Shown one piece after another: positions 1 through 6,097 of a DNA stretch of 31,995 bases. Where the stretch lies: positions 1 to 31,995 of the forward strand of contig JAOAIA010000006.1 in the NCBI GenBank assembly GCA_026414955.1, read 5' to 3'. This DNA comes from Candidatus Bipolaricaulota bacterium. GTDB lineage: Bacteria; Bipolaricaulota; Bipolaricaulia; RBG-16-55-9; DRXL01. Within the stretch, counting starts at the first letter, position 1. Every line of letters starts with the position of its first letter. The notes under the pieces were generated by a model. That model was not told the origin of the DNA and did no database searches. It was given only the letters and a program-made list of their open reading frames with translations. Position numbers and translations under genes: made by a program.

Positions 1-1
1 C

Positions 2-1486
2 GTCATGCCCCATCGCCCGCAAGCCTTCTATAATCTTTGGATCGGCGTCAGACTCGATCTCGATCTCTTTGGCTTTCAGCCATTGCCAACGCGGGGCATC
101 GAGACTCGCTTGCGGGTTCATCTGATAATCTACCGTGTTGACGATCACTTGGATATGCCCTTGGGGCTGCATAAAGCCCCCCATCACCCCAAACGGCCCC
201 ACGGCTTTGCCGCCTTTGGTGAGAAATCCGGGGATGATCGTGTGATACGGGCGCTTCCCCGGCGCTAGACAATTGGGGTGCTCTGGGTCGAGCGAGAAGC
301 ACGCGCCCCGATTCTGAAGAGCAATTCCCGTGCCGGGAATGACGATCCCAGAGCCAAAGCCCATATAATTAGACTGAATGAAGCTGACCATCATGCCGTC
401 AGCGTCCGCCGTGCAGAGATAGACCGTCCCACCAGCGTAAGGGTCTCCGGGAACGGCATCGAGAGCTTTGTCGGTGATGAGCGCGCGACGCTTTGCAGCA
501 TACGCTTTGCTCAAGAGCTTCTCTGTGGGCACGGGGACGAACTCGGGATCGGCGATATAGCGCAGCCCATCGGCGAACGCGAGTTTTAACGCCTCGATCT
601 GCAGATGAAACGACTCTGCTGAGTCTCTTGGGTGCTGAGCAAGCTCGAAGCCCTCTAAGATATTCAGCCCAACGAGCGCGATAAGCCCCTGGCTGTTTGG
701 GGGGATCTCCCAGACGTCATACCCTCGATACGAGGTCTTGATCGGCTCGACCCACGTGCTTTTGTGCGCTTTGAGATCGCGCTCAGTGAGCAAGCCGCCC
801 GTCTCTTGGGCGAAGCGCACGATCTTCTGGGCGAGTTCCCCCTGATAGAAGTCGTCACAATAAGACTGAGCAAGCCGTCGCAGCGTGCGGGCGTGATCGG
901 GGCTGGCCCAGATCTCCCCGGCTTCTGGAGCGCGCCCGTTCACCGTAAAAGTCTTGGGCCAGCCCGCAAACTCTGGACTCGTTAGCTGGGCATATACGTG
1001 GACGGCATAGCCCCAATACTGGGCGACGATGGGCGCGACGGGATGGCCGTGCCCGGCATAGAAGATCGCCGGCTCGAAGAGTTCTTCAAAGCGCAGCTTC
1101 CCAAAGCGCTTGTGCAGATCGCGCCACGCTGCTGGTGCCCCCGGCACGGTGACGGACAGCCACCCCCGCCAGGCTTCGCCTGGACTGTACGCCTTTGCCG
1201 GCCTATGGCCGGCAAAGATGACGGAGTCTGGAGCGCGCCCAGAGCCGTTCAGCCCAGAGAGTCTCTCCCCATCCCACACGAGCGCAAACGCGTCACCCCC
1301 AATCCCATTGGAAGTCGGCTCGACGACTGTGAGCGTGATCGCCGTCGCCAGCGCCGCATCAACGGCGTTGCCCCCGCGCCGGAGCATCTCGAGGCCCGCT
1401 TGAACGGCCAACGGATGGCTCGTAGCGACCACGCCGCGATGGGCGATGAGAGGGCTGCGTGTCAGGCCATATGATGTGCCAGGCAT
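2..1486 (-). CDS. Gamma-glutamyltranspeptidase-like Ntn hydrolase, 3' end cut by window edge
   Basis: An uninterrupted minus-strand frame runs from ATG at 1486 off the window start, giving about 495 residues; the family is usually about 520-580, so only a short C-terminal piece is missing. Family landmarks include the N-terminal RRGGNAVDAALAT stretch (residues 36-49), the GIGGD motif (61-65), SVTVPGAPAAW (111-121), and the autoprocessing site GGTVYL, where Thr354 (codon 427-425) should become the N-terminal nucleophile of the small subunit. A GMGFGSG-like loop follows. The family hydrolyses or transfers gamma-glutamyl groups from glutathione and related compounds. The sequence looks closest to the YwrD-type branch, and no signal peptide is visible, so a cytoplasmic enzyme is inferred. 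The start is supported by a promoter whose -10 lies 8 nt upstream. Residues about 87-106 are encoded by a palindromic repeat (see 1169-1230). Confidence 0.9.
   Translation of the reverse strand, partial: MPGTSYGLTRSPLIAHRGVVATSHPLAVQAGLEMLRRGGNAVDAALATAITLTVVEPTSNGIGGDAFALVWDGERLSGLNGSGRAPDSVIFAGHRPAKAYSPGEAWRGWLSVTVPGAPAAWRDLHKRFGKLRFEELFEPAIFYAGHGHPVAPIVAQYWGYAVHVYAQLTSPEFAGWPKTFTVNGRAPEAGEIWASPDHARTLRRLAQSYCDDFYQGELAQKIVRFAQETGGLLTERDLKAHKSTWVEPIKTSYRGYDVWEIPPNSQGLIALVGLNILEGFELAQHPRDSAESFHLQIEALKLAFADGLRYIADPEFVPVPTEKLLSKAYAAKRRALITDKALDAVPGDPYAGGTVYLCTADADGMMVSFIQSNYMGFGSGIVIPGTGIALQNRGACFSLDPEHPNCLAPGKRPYHTIIPGFLTKGGKAVGPFGVMGGFMQPQGHIQVIVNTVDYQMNPQASLDAPRWQWLKAKEIEIESDADPKIIEGLRAMGHD
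1169..1230. repeat. Two-hairpin palindromic repeat R1, copy A, inside a coding sequence
   Basis: The element begins with CCAGGCTTCGCCTGG (1169-1183). A perfect 11-bp stem follows, CTTTGCCGGCC (1193-1203) with GGCCGGCAAAG (1207-1217) around a TAT loop. The right edge (TCTGG, about 1226-1230) resembles the right edge of copy B at 28102-28187. Over 51 aligned bases the copies share 42. Both stem differences are double, pair-preserving changes. It lies in frame in the transpeptidase gene and encodes about 20 residues between the GRAP and GWLSVTVPG segments. Confidence 0.8.
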
Positions 1487-1494
1487 GACGCTCT

Positions 1495-1523
1495 ATTGTA
1501 GAAAGTCCTTGACGGTCTGGCAA
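1495..1523 (-). promoter_or_regulatory. Sigma70-type promoter of the transpeptidase gene
   Basis: On the minus strand, TTGCCA (1523-1518), a 17-bp spacer and TACAAT (1500-1495). Only 8 nt separate the -10 box from the ATG at 1486, so the transcript would be leaderless or nearly so. Its -35 hexamer lies inside the spacer of the opposing tRNA promoter. Confidence 0.7.
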
Positions 1524-1537
1524 AGATTTGTTACACT
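1509..1537 (+). promoter_or_regulatory. Sigma70-type promoter of tRNA-Glu
   Basis: TTGACG (1509-1514), 17-bp spacer, TACACT (1532-1537), ending 13 nt before the tRNA 5' end. It is interleaved with the divergent promoter at 1495-1523. Confidence 0.7.
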
Positions 1538-1550
1538 CAAGGCACATTCC

Positions 1551-1623
1551 GCTCCCATCGTCTAGTGGCCCAGGACGCTGGTCTCTCAAGCCGGAAACAG
1601 GGGTTCGAATCCCCTTGGGAGCG
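1551..1623 (+). tRNA. tRNA-Glu (anticodon CUC)
   Basis: A 73-nt cloverleaf reads directly. The acceptor stem is GCTCCCA/TGGGAGC (7 bp) and the D-arm has GTCTAGTGGCCCAGGAC. The anticodon stem CTGGT/GCCGG encloses loop CTCTCAA with anticodon CTC. The T-arm is AGGGG-TTCGAAT-CCCCT, and the discriminator base is G. No CCA is encoded. The layout closely matches bacterial tRNA-Glu. It precedes infC, which has its own promoter. Confidence 0.93.
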
Positions 1624-1634
1624 CAGAGGTTCCC

Positions 1635-1663
1635 TTGACAGGGCTTCGAAGATATGCTATGGT
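1635..1663 (+). promoter_or_regulatory. Sigma70-type promoter of the infC-rpmI-rplT operon
   Basis: A perfect TTGACA (1635-1640), a 17-bp spacer and TATGGT (1658-1663). It sits 12 bp after the tRNA-Glu 3' end and would give a leader of roughly 35 nt before the infC start. It is one of the strongest promoter matches in the window. Confidence 0.75.
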
Positions 1664-1692
1664 GGCACATCTGAGCGCAACCCAAGACTGAT

Positions 1693-1708
1693 GAGGAGGT
1701 CGCCTATC
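1693..1708 (+). promoter_or_regulatory. Shine-Dalgarno and AUC start of infC
   Basis: GAGGAGGT (1693-1700) lies 5 nt before an in-frame ATC (1706-1708). The nearest in-frame ATG (1691) overlaps this ribosome-binding site and has none of its own. Non-canonical starts such as AUU are a known autoregulatory feature of infC, because IF3 itself rejects them. Confidence 0.65.
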
Positions 1709-2326
1709 GCCGGACCCTATAGTCGCATTCGCAAGAACGAGGAGATTCGGGCCAAGGAAGTTCGAGTCGTGGACGAAAACGGCAAGCAGTTGGGCATCAT
1801 GCCCCTTGCCGAAGCGATCAAGGAGGCGCGCAAGCGCAATCTCGATCTGGTCGAAGTCGCCCCGCAAGCGACCCCGGTCGTCTGCAAGTTCGTCAACTTT
1901 GGGAAGTATCGCTATCGTCAGGAGAAGCGCGAGAAGAAGCGTCCCAAGGGGGGCAAGCTCAAAGAGATCCGCATGACGACCCAGATCGAGAAGCACGATT
2001 TCGAGACGAAGCTCCGGCACATTCGCAAGTTCTTGACCGACGAGGACAAAGTGCGCGTGACCGTGATCTTCCGTGGGCGCGAGATCGTGCATATCAACCG
2101 TGGGCGCGAGTTGCTCGAGCGCATTGCGCGGGAGACCGCAGACATCGGGCGCGTGGAGCAGTACCCCAAAGAGCGGGGTCGGTCGCTCCAGATGCTGCTC
2201 GTGCCGGGGAAGGGCGCGGCCACCGCTCCCACGATAACAGCGCCAGCGCAGTCCGCCCAGTACGAGACAGGAGGTTTTGACGATGCCGAAGAAGAAGACG
2301 CACAAGGGGATCGCCAAGCGCTTTAA
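1706..2326 (+). CDS. infC: Translation initiation factor IF-3
   Basis: IF-3 binds the 30S subunit, prevents premature 50S joining and checks start-codon/initiator-tRNA pairing. The N-terminal domain is clear (AGPYSRIRKNEEIRAKEV, then VVDENGKQLGIM and LDLVEVAP), with a lysine/arginine-rich linker around residues 75-90 and a C-terminal domain containing KEIRMTTQIEKHDFETK and RVTVIFRGREIVH. From the AUC start the protein is 206 aa, longer than the usual 170-180, because of an Ala/Thr-rich then acidic tail (about residues 172-206). The tail runs 44 nt into rpmI. An upstream in-frame ATG exists at 1691, but the ribosome-binding site favours AUC at 1706. It is the first gene of the classic infC-rpmI-rplT operon. 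Confidence 0.95.
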   Translation: MAGPYSRIRKNEEIRAKEVRVVDENGKQLGIMPLAEAIKEARKRNLDLVEVAPQATPVVCKFVNFGKYRYRQEKREKKRPKGGKLKEIRMTTQIEKHDFETKLRHIRKFLTDEDKVRVTVIFRGREIVHINRGRELLERIARETADIGRVEQYPKERGRSLQMLLVPGKGAATAPTITAPAQSAQYETGGFDDAEEEDAQGDRQAL

Positions 2327-2477
2327 AGTCACACGGAACAAGAAAGTCTTGGGGTCAACGGCGGGGTATCATCATAAGTTGGTGAAGCGCAGCCCCAACC
2401 GCAAGCGCCAAGCGCGCCGGGGTTTTCAGGTCCCCCCAACTTTAGCGAAGACCTTTCGAGACCAGTTATCGAGCTGA
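2283..2477 (+). CDS. rpmI: 50S ribosomal protein bL35
   Basis: A 64-aa basic protein beginning MPKKKTHKGIAKRFKVT, the standard bL35 start, with the SPNRKRQ segment typical of the family. It is a structural component of the large subunit. The ATG at 2283 is preceded by AGGAGGT (2269-2275) at a 7-nt spacing. A TTG two codons upstream (2277) is less likely. The start lies 44 nt inside the end of infC, so translation may be coupled. rplT follows after 25 nt. Confidence 0.95.
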   Translation: MPKKKTHKGIAKRFKVTRNKKVLGSTAGYHHKLVKRSPNRKRQARRGFQVPPTLAKTFRDQLSS

Positions 2478-2502
2478 GATGCTCTAGAGATGGAGGATCA
2501 GT

Positions 2503-2859
2503 ATGCGAGTGAAGGGCGGCAATAAGCGTCTCTGGCGACGCAAGAAGATTCTCGAAATCGCCAAGGGTTTCAAAGGGAAGCGGCGCACGTGCTTTCGCAT
2601 CGCCAAGCAGCGGGTGATGCATGCGCTGCGCAATGCGTATATCAGCAGAAAGCTGCGCAAGCGCGATTTTCGTCGGCTCTGGAACATTCGCATCAACGCG
2701 GCAACACGCGCGCGGGGGCTGCCGTACTCGCGCTTCATCAACGGGTTGTCCAAAGCGGGGATCCGGCTCAATCGCAAGATGCTCGCGGAGATCGCCATCC
2801 ACGACCCCAAGACGTTCGATACGTTAGTCGAGAGAGCGAAAGCGCAACTTGTGCACTAG
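2503..2859 (+). CDS. rplT: 50S ribosomal protein bL20
   Basis: A 118-aa basic protein of normal family length, starting MRVKGGNKRLWRRKKILEIA. It contains the KGFKGKRR segment, the RDFRRLWNIRINAA region, and the C-terminal SRFINGLSKAGIRLNRKMLAEIA block characteristic of bL20. The protein is needed for early 50S assembly and in many bacteria represses its own operon, though no L20-binding pseudoknot was identified here. GGAGGATCAGT provides the ribosome-binding site. Its TAG stop shares one base with the GTG of the next gene. Confidence 0.96.
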   Translation: MRVKGGNKRLWRRKKILEIAKGFKGKRRTCFRIAKQRVMHALRNAYISRKLRKRDFRRLWNIRINAATRARGLPYSRFINGLSKAGIRLNRKMLAEIAIHDPKTFDTLVERAKAQLVH

Positions 2860-3617
2860 TGCCTACAGTAAAAGTCCATCAGACAGAACTCTATTTCGCG
2901 CGAGCGGGGCAGGGCCAGCCGGCCCTGCTCTTCGTGCACGGAGCCGGAGGAGATCACACCCTGTGGGGGCAGCAGCTTCGTGATCTCGCTCAAAACTTTA
3001 CAGTAGCTGCTCTCGATCTGAACGGTCATGGGCGCAGCCCGGCACGTGCGGGTGACGGCGTGCAAACCTACGTCGCGGACGTGCTTGCGGTGCTCGAAGC
3101 GTTAGCAGCACCGACTGTCTTAGTCGGGCACTCGATGGGTGGCGCGATTGCGCTCACCGTGGCGCTTCAGCGCCCGAAAAATCTCATCGGCTTAGGCTTG
3201 GTCGGCACTGGAGCCAAGCTCAAAGTCCACCCACAGATCTTAGAGCTGTGTCAGACGGACTTTGAGAGGGCCGTCGAGCTTGTCATCAGTTGGGCGTTTG
3301 CGGAGCACGCCGATCCCGCCCTGAAAGACAAAGCGCGCGATTCTATGCATCGCAACGGGCAAGCTGCGCTCTCTCGGGATTTTCTCAGCTGCTCGACGTT
3401 CGACGTGATGAATCGGCTGAGCGAAATCTCTGTGCCAACAATAGTGATCTGCGGGCGGGAAGACAAGCTCACGCCCGTCAAGTACTCAGAGTATCTCCAG
3501 CAGAACATTCCCAGTGCCCAGTTGAAGATCCTCGAGCGGGCGGGACACATGGCGATGCTGGAGCAGCCCACTGCTATTGCTCAAGCCTTGCAAGAATTTT
3601 GTGAGCAGTTGCTCTAA
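2859..3617 (+). CDS. Alpha/beta-hydrolase fold protein
   Basis: A 252-aa single-domain alpha/beta hydrolase of unknown substrate. The oxyanion segment FVHGAGGDHTLW is at 25-36. The nucleophile elbow GHSMGG places Ser92, Asp202 lies in CGREDKLTP, and His230 lies in RAGHMAML, completing a plausible Ser-Asp-His triad. Family members include esterases, lactonases and related hydrolases; the sequence does not discriminate between them. GTG at 2859 is the chosen start because it overlaps the rplT stop (TAGTG) by one base and the conserved fold begins right after it. No signal peptide is seen. It is probably cotranscribed with the ribosomal-protein genes, though a functional link is not evident. Confidence 0.85.
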   Translation: MPTVKVHQTELYFARAGQGQPALLFVHGAGGDHTLWGQQLRDLAQNFTVAALDLNGHGRSPARAGDGVQTYVADVLAVLEALAAPTVLVGHSMGGAIALTVALQRPKNLIGLGLVGTGAKLKVHPQILELCQTDFERAVELVISWAFAEHADPALKDKARDSMHRNGQAALSRDFLSCSTFDVMNRLSEISVPTIVICGREDKLTPVKYSEYLQQNIPSAQLKILERAGHMAMLEQPTAIAQALQEFCEQLL

Positions 3618-3637
3618 GCAAGCGCACGGTGTACACT
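3609..3637 (+). promoter_or_regulatory. Possible pgsA promoter (weak -35)
   Basis: TTGCTC (3609-3614), a 17-bp spacer and TACACT (3632-3637), then only 6 nt to the ATG at 3644. The -35 match is poor (3 of 6). The position of the -10 fits the leaderless pattern seen at other genes here. Confidence 0.45.
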
Positions 3638-3643
3638 CATCCC

Positions 3644-4204
3644 ATGCGAGCCAAGTCACGGGCCATCAATCTGCCCAACGGACTGACCCTGCTGCGCGTG
3701 TTGTTCATCCCGGCGATTCTCTATTTCGTGCTCGTCCCCGGCTCGTATAACGGGGCTATTGCGCTGGTGCTCTTTGCGCTCGCGGCGCTCTCCGATGCCG
3801 TGGACGGCTATATCGCGCGTCTCCGAGAGCACGAGACGAATCTGGGGAAATTCGCCGATCCCATCGCCGACAAGATTTTAATTATCTCCGTGCTCTTGGC
3901 ATTTGTGCAGTTGCAAGAGATCTCCGCCGTCCCTGTGATCATTATCATTGCTCGTGAGTTTTTAGTGACGGGGCTGCGCACGGTGGTCAGCACCCACGGG
4001 GTAGTGCTCAGCGCGAGCCTCTGGGGCAAGCTCAAGACGATCTCTCAGATCGGGCTGGTGTGTGTGCTGCTCAGCCAAGAGGCGTTTCGCTGGGACGCCG
4101 ACGGCGTGAAGGCTGTGCTTGTCCCTATCGTCGTCGCCGTCACGGTGATCTCTGGAATAGAGTATTTTTATCGCTTCCGCAAGTTACTGGGGCGGATCTC
4201 GTAG
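3644..4204 (+). CDS. pgsA: CDP-diacylglycerol-glycerol-3-phosphate 3-phosphatidyltransferase
   Basis: A membrane enzyme of the CDP-alcohol phosphatidyltransferase family, which condenses CDP-diacylglycerol with an alcohol. Here glycerol-3-phosphate is the likely acceptor, giving phosphatidylglycerophosphate. The diagnostic motif D-G-x2-A-R-x8-G-x3-D-x3-D is complete, from the DGYIAR segment to FADPIAD. Several hydrophobic helices flank it, including the NLPNGLTLLRVLFIPAIL start typical of PgsA. From ATG 3644 the protein is 186 aa, normal for PgsA. A GTG 15 nt upstream (3629) would add five residues but lacks a ribosome-binding site. It lies 26 nt after the hydrolase gene, and a weak promoter abuts the start. 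Confidence 0.9.
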   Translation: MRAKSRAINLPNGLTLLRVLFIPAILYFVLVPGSYNGAIALVLFALAALSDAVDGYIARLREHETNLGKFADPIADKILIISVLLAFVQLQEISAVPVIIIIAREFLVTGLRTVVSTHGVVLSASLWGKLKTISQIGLVCVLLSQEAFRWDADGVKAVLVPIVVAVTVISGIEYFYRFRKLLGRIS

Positions 4205-4296
4205 AGAGAAATTGCCGAACAATCTTGCTCATTAGTGAAAGGGGGATAGCAGAGCAGATGCAGGTAAACTTACGGATTTCTCCAGAGCTATTTTTC

Positions 4297-5070
4297 TTAA
4301 CGTCGCGAGCGCCGGCGCTGTACCAATAGACTCTGCATCTCCGTCGTCGGCTCATACGAAGCGATCAAGAGCGTCTGCTTGCCCGCCGCCTCCATCGCGG
4401 AGAGATCTATAAAGTAGCCGAACATCAGCGGGACGACCTCAGCAGAAAGTTGGGGCTTGAGCCTCTCAACTAGGCTGTGGAACTGGCTGACCTCGCGCCC
4501 GTAGATGCGCGCCTTGGTCTCACCGAGCAGGACGATCCGCTTGCGCCCGCGCTTGCCCTCGGCGTATAAGTCAATATCTACGGGCTGCCCATCTATCTGA
4601 AAGAGCCGGCGCTCCAAGCGCTCAACCTGAATCCCGTAGCGATAGCGCAGATACCCCGGCAGCACCACGCGCGCAATGTCTTCTAACCCGTAGCCGATGT
4701 TATCGCTCAACGCTTTGACTTGGGTGGTCAGCTCAGCCAGTACTCGCTCGGTGCGCTCGAGAATTCGCTCAACGCGCGTGAGACGCTCCTCGCTGCGGAC
4801 TTGGGCTACTTCAAGTTGGCTAACGCGCTCCTCGGTGCGCGCTTGAGCTTGGGCGAGGCGCTCCAGCGCTGCCTCCACCCGATCCATCCGCCCTTCCAGA
4901 GCAGTGACGCGCTCCTCGGTGCGCGCCTGGGCCTCAGCTAAGCGCGCTAGGGCTGCCTCAACTCGACCGAGGCGCTCTTCGGAGCGGGCCTGCGCCTGAG
5001 CGAGCCGCTCCAGCGCCGCCTCAACACGATCCATGCGGCTCTCTAAAGCCGAGACCTCAAACTCTTTCAC
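4297..5070 (-). CDS. Coiled-coil protein with C-terminal PD-(D/E)XK-like domain (DUF3782-like)
   Basis: A 257-aa protein. Residues 1-120 are one long predicted coiled coil built from near-identical repeats of the type RMDRVEAALERLAQAQA (first at about 12, repeated at about 61). Residues 125-240 form a compact domain in which PVDIDLY (163-169) and LLGETKARI (181-189) supply the Asp and Glu-x-Lys of a PD-(D/E)XK nuclease core (Asp165 or Asp167, Glu184, Lys186). Proteins of this architecture are common in thermophilic archaea and bacteria and annotated DUF3782; their role is unknown and nuclease activity is an inference. The C-terminus is arginine-rich. The start is GTG at 5070, 6 nt after a TATAAT box. 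No neighbour suggests a pathway. Confidence 0.7.
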   Translation of the reverse strand: MKEFEVSALESRMDRVEAALERLAQAQARSEERLGRVEAALARLAEAQARTEERVTALEGRMDRVEAALERLAQAQARTEERVSQLEVAQVRSEERLTRVERILERTERVLAELTTQVKALSDNIGYGLEDIARVVLPGYLRYRYGIQVERLERRLFQIDGQPVDIDLYAEGKRGRKRIVLLGETKARIYGREVSQFHSLVERLKPQLSAEVVPLMFGYFIDLSAMEAAGKQTLLIASYEPTTEMQSLLVQRRRSRR

Positions 5071-5076
5071 GCCGCT

Positions 5077-5082
5077 ATTATA
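5077..5082 (-). promoter_or_regulatory. Candidate -10 box for the coiled-coil gene
   Basis: A perfect TATAAT on the minus strand lies 6 nt before the GTG at 5070. No convincing -35 hexamer is seen 16-18 bp upstream. Confidence 0.5.
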
Positions 5083-5161
5083 TCAAAAATCAGGCGACTA
5101 CGAGAGGAAGGCCCAAATTAGATTTGTCTGCCCCGGCGGGCAGCTCCGTCCTGGATGCGAT

Positions 5162-5191
5162 TTGCCTTCGAGGGGGGGAAGTCTCTAGAAT
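5162..5191 (+). promoter_or_regulatory. Candidate promoter of the HU gene
   Basis: TTGCCT (5162-5167), 18-bp spacer, TAGAAT (5186-5191). Transcription would begin near 5198, a few bases before the hairpin at 5205-5244, leaving a leader of about 80 nt. Confidence 0.5.
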
Positions 5192-5204
5192 ATGTGAAGA
5201 CCTA

Positions 5205-5244
5205 GATAGACAGCCCTCCTTCGCCGGCATGGAGGCTGTCTATC
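5205..5244 (+). other. Strong hairpin in the HU mRNA leader
   Basis: GATAGACAGCCCTCC (5205-5219) pairs with GGAGGCTGTCTATC (5231-5244) with one bulged C around an 11-nt loop. No T-run follows, so it is not an ordinary terminator. Immediately downstream ATCGG and CCGAT could form a second short stem (about 5242-5259). Its position at the predicted 5' end suggests mRNA protection or translational control. Confidence 0.6.
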
Positions 5245-5278
5245 GGGTTTATTACCGATCACAAGGGGGTATTGCGCC

Positions 5279-5602
5279 ATGAACAAGGCGGAGTTGGCGG
5301 AGTTGGTAGCCAAGCAGACGGGCTTGAGCAAGAAGGCGGCCAAGGAGGCCGTAGACGCGATGTTCAACACGATCTCCAAGACGATGTGCGACGGGGAACC
5401 CGTGCGGATCACGGGCTTTGGCACGTTTGAGGCCCGCGCGCGCAAGAGCTCGATGCGCATCAACCCGCAGACGGGCCAGCGCATCATGGTGGCGTCGAAG
5501 GCTGTGCCGGGCTTCCGCGCTGGGCGTGAGCTGAAAGATATGGTGCGCAAGCGCTTGAAGGTCGTGGAGGCCGGTGGCAAGCTCTCCGTCAAGCGCGGCT
5601 GA
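5279..5602 (+). CDS. HU/IHF-family nucleoid protein
   Basis: A 107-aa histone-like DNA-bending protein. The N-terminal helices read MNKAELAELVAKQTGLSKKAAKEAVDAM-like. The family signature GFGTFEARARK is at about 46-56, and the DNA-binding arm contains RINPQTGQRI with a proline at its tip. HU homodimers compact and bend DNA with little sequence specificity. The protein is about 15 residues longer than a minimal HU (about 90 aa), owing to a basic C-terminal tail ending KLSVKRG. The ATG is preceded by AAGGGGGT (5263-5270) at an 8-nt spacing. The leader carries the hairpin at 5205-5244. It converges with the gene at 5703-6026, and a palindromic repeat lies between them. Confidence 0.93.
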   Translation: MNKAELAELVAKQTGLSKKAAKEAVDAMFNTISKTMCDGEPVRITGFGTFEARARKSSMRINPQTGQRIMVASKAVPGFRAGRELKDMVRKRLKVVEAGGKLSVKRG

Positions 5603-5621
5603 GCTTTATCTCTCCCCCATC

Positions 5622-5660
5622 CCCTCTCCCGTACGGGAGAGGGGAGCCGCGGGGTGAGGG
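5622..5660. repeat. Palindromic repeat R3, copy A
   Basis: CCCTCTCCC, a short GTAC centre, then GGGAGAGGGG and a GGGGTGAGGG tail, located 20 bases after the HU stop codon between convergent genes. The same pattern recurs inside murG at 25883-25920. The perfect inverted repeat could form a stem of about 10 bp, but no T-run follows on either strand. Confidence 0.65.
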
Positions 5661-5702
5661 CTTGGGGCAAGGGACGCGACGGGTCCTGCGACTTACATAA
5701 GG

Positions 5703-6026
5703 TCAGTCAATCTGGGTGACCTTGCCCTGGAGCATGAGGGCGCGCATGATGTCGTGCTCGGTGACCCACTTCTTGGAGAGGAGGATCTCGCCGAGCGTGC
5801 GGCTGCCCCCTTCTTTCTTCTGGATCTCGAGGGCTTGATTGAGCCTCTCCGGGGTGAGCTTCCCCAAGTCGCACAAGATCTCGCCCAGCTTCTTCTTGCG
5901 CTCAAAGTATTCTTCAATGATCGAGAGGATGACGGAGCTTTTGCTGCGTCGTTCTCGTTCGGCCTTGGCCTCGACTTGGTTGATGAGATAGATATCATCC
6001 TTGGTGTAGTAGATCGTGATTTGCAT
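5703..6026 (-). CDS. Ribbon-helix-helix protein fused to an MshEN/GspE-N-like domain
   Basis: A 107-aa protein with two parts. Residues 1-45 (MQITIYYTKDDIYLINQV, then RRSKSSVILSIIEEYF) match the strand-helix-helix plan of CopG/Arc-type DNA-binding proteins. The rest resembles the N-terminal domain of type II secretion/pilus ATPases (MshEN). The first half-repeat, KLGEILCDLGKLTPERL followed by NQALEIQ, fits the published cyclic-di-GMP motif (R)LGxxLxxxGxI...LxxxLxxQ except for Lys at the first position. The second (TLGEILLSKKWVTEHDI, ALMLQ) lacks the glycine. The start at 6026 is chosen because GGGGG (6040-6036) lies 9 nt upstream and the first strand begins there; ATG at 6050 would add MRKRGQKT. 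Ligand binding is unproven. Confidence 0.7.
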   Translation of the reverse strand: MQITIYYTKDDIYLINQVEAKAERERRSKSSVILSIIEEYFERKKKLGEILCDLGKLTPERLNQALEIQKKEGGSRTLGEILLSKKWVTEHDIMRALMLQGKVTQID

Positions 6027-6062
6027 GGTTTTCTGCCCCCTTTTACGCATATAAGATATTAT

Positions 6063-6091
6063 ACTATATCAAACGGCAGGGCTTTTGTCAA
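6063..6091 (-). promoter_or_regulatory. Sigma70-type promoter of the ribbon-helix-helix gene
   Basis: On the minus strand, perfect TTGACA (6091-6086), 17-bp spacer, TATAGT (6068-6063). A second TATAAT overlaps at 6063-6058. The first start codon, ATG 6050, would then be almost leaderless; the ATG at 6026 has a ribosome-binding site. Confidence 0.75.
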
Positions 6092-6097
6092 GGAGAA

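Noticed and set aside
1565..1705. An extended infC start inside tRNA-Glu
   Set aside because: The frame is open back to 1565, but this would translate the tRNA and the infC promoter. The ribosome-binding site and family alignment place the start at 1706.
1586..2341. Long minus-strand frame antisense to infC
   Set aside because: It mirrors a certain gene, includes the tRNA, and its protein has no recognisable domain.
2589..2858. N-terminal extension of the alpha/beta hydrolase
   Set aside because: The extra 90 codons lie inside rplT in another frame and do not resemble a hydrolase. GTG 2859 overlaps the rplT stop.
4800..5060. CRISPR-like or satellite repeats
   Set aside because: The repeats are in-frame heptad repeats of the coiled-coil protein, with no regular spacers.
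5621..5644. The palindrome after HU as a terminator
   Set aside because: The stem is strong but there is no T-run on either strand, and the sequence recurs in murG, so it is treated as a repeat.
5185..5670. Minus-strand frame over the HU gene
   Set aside because: It is the complement of a clear HU gene, and its opening residues come from repeat R3.
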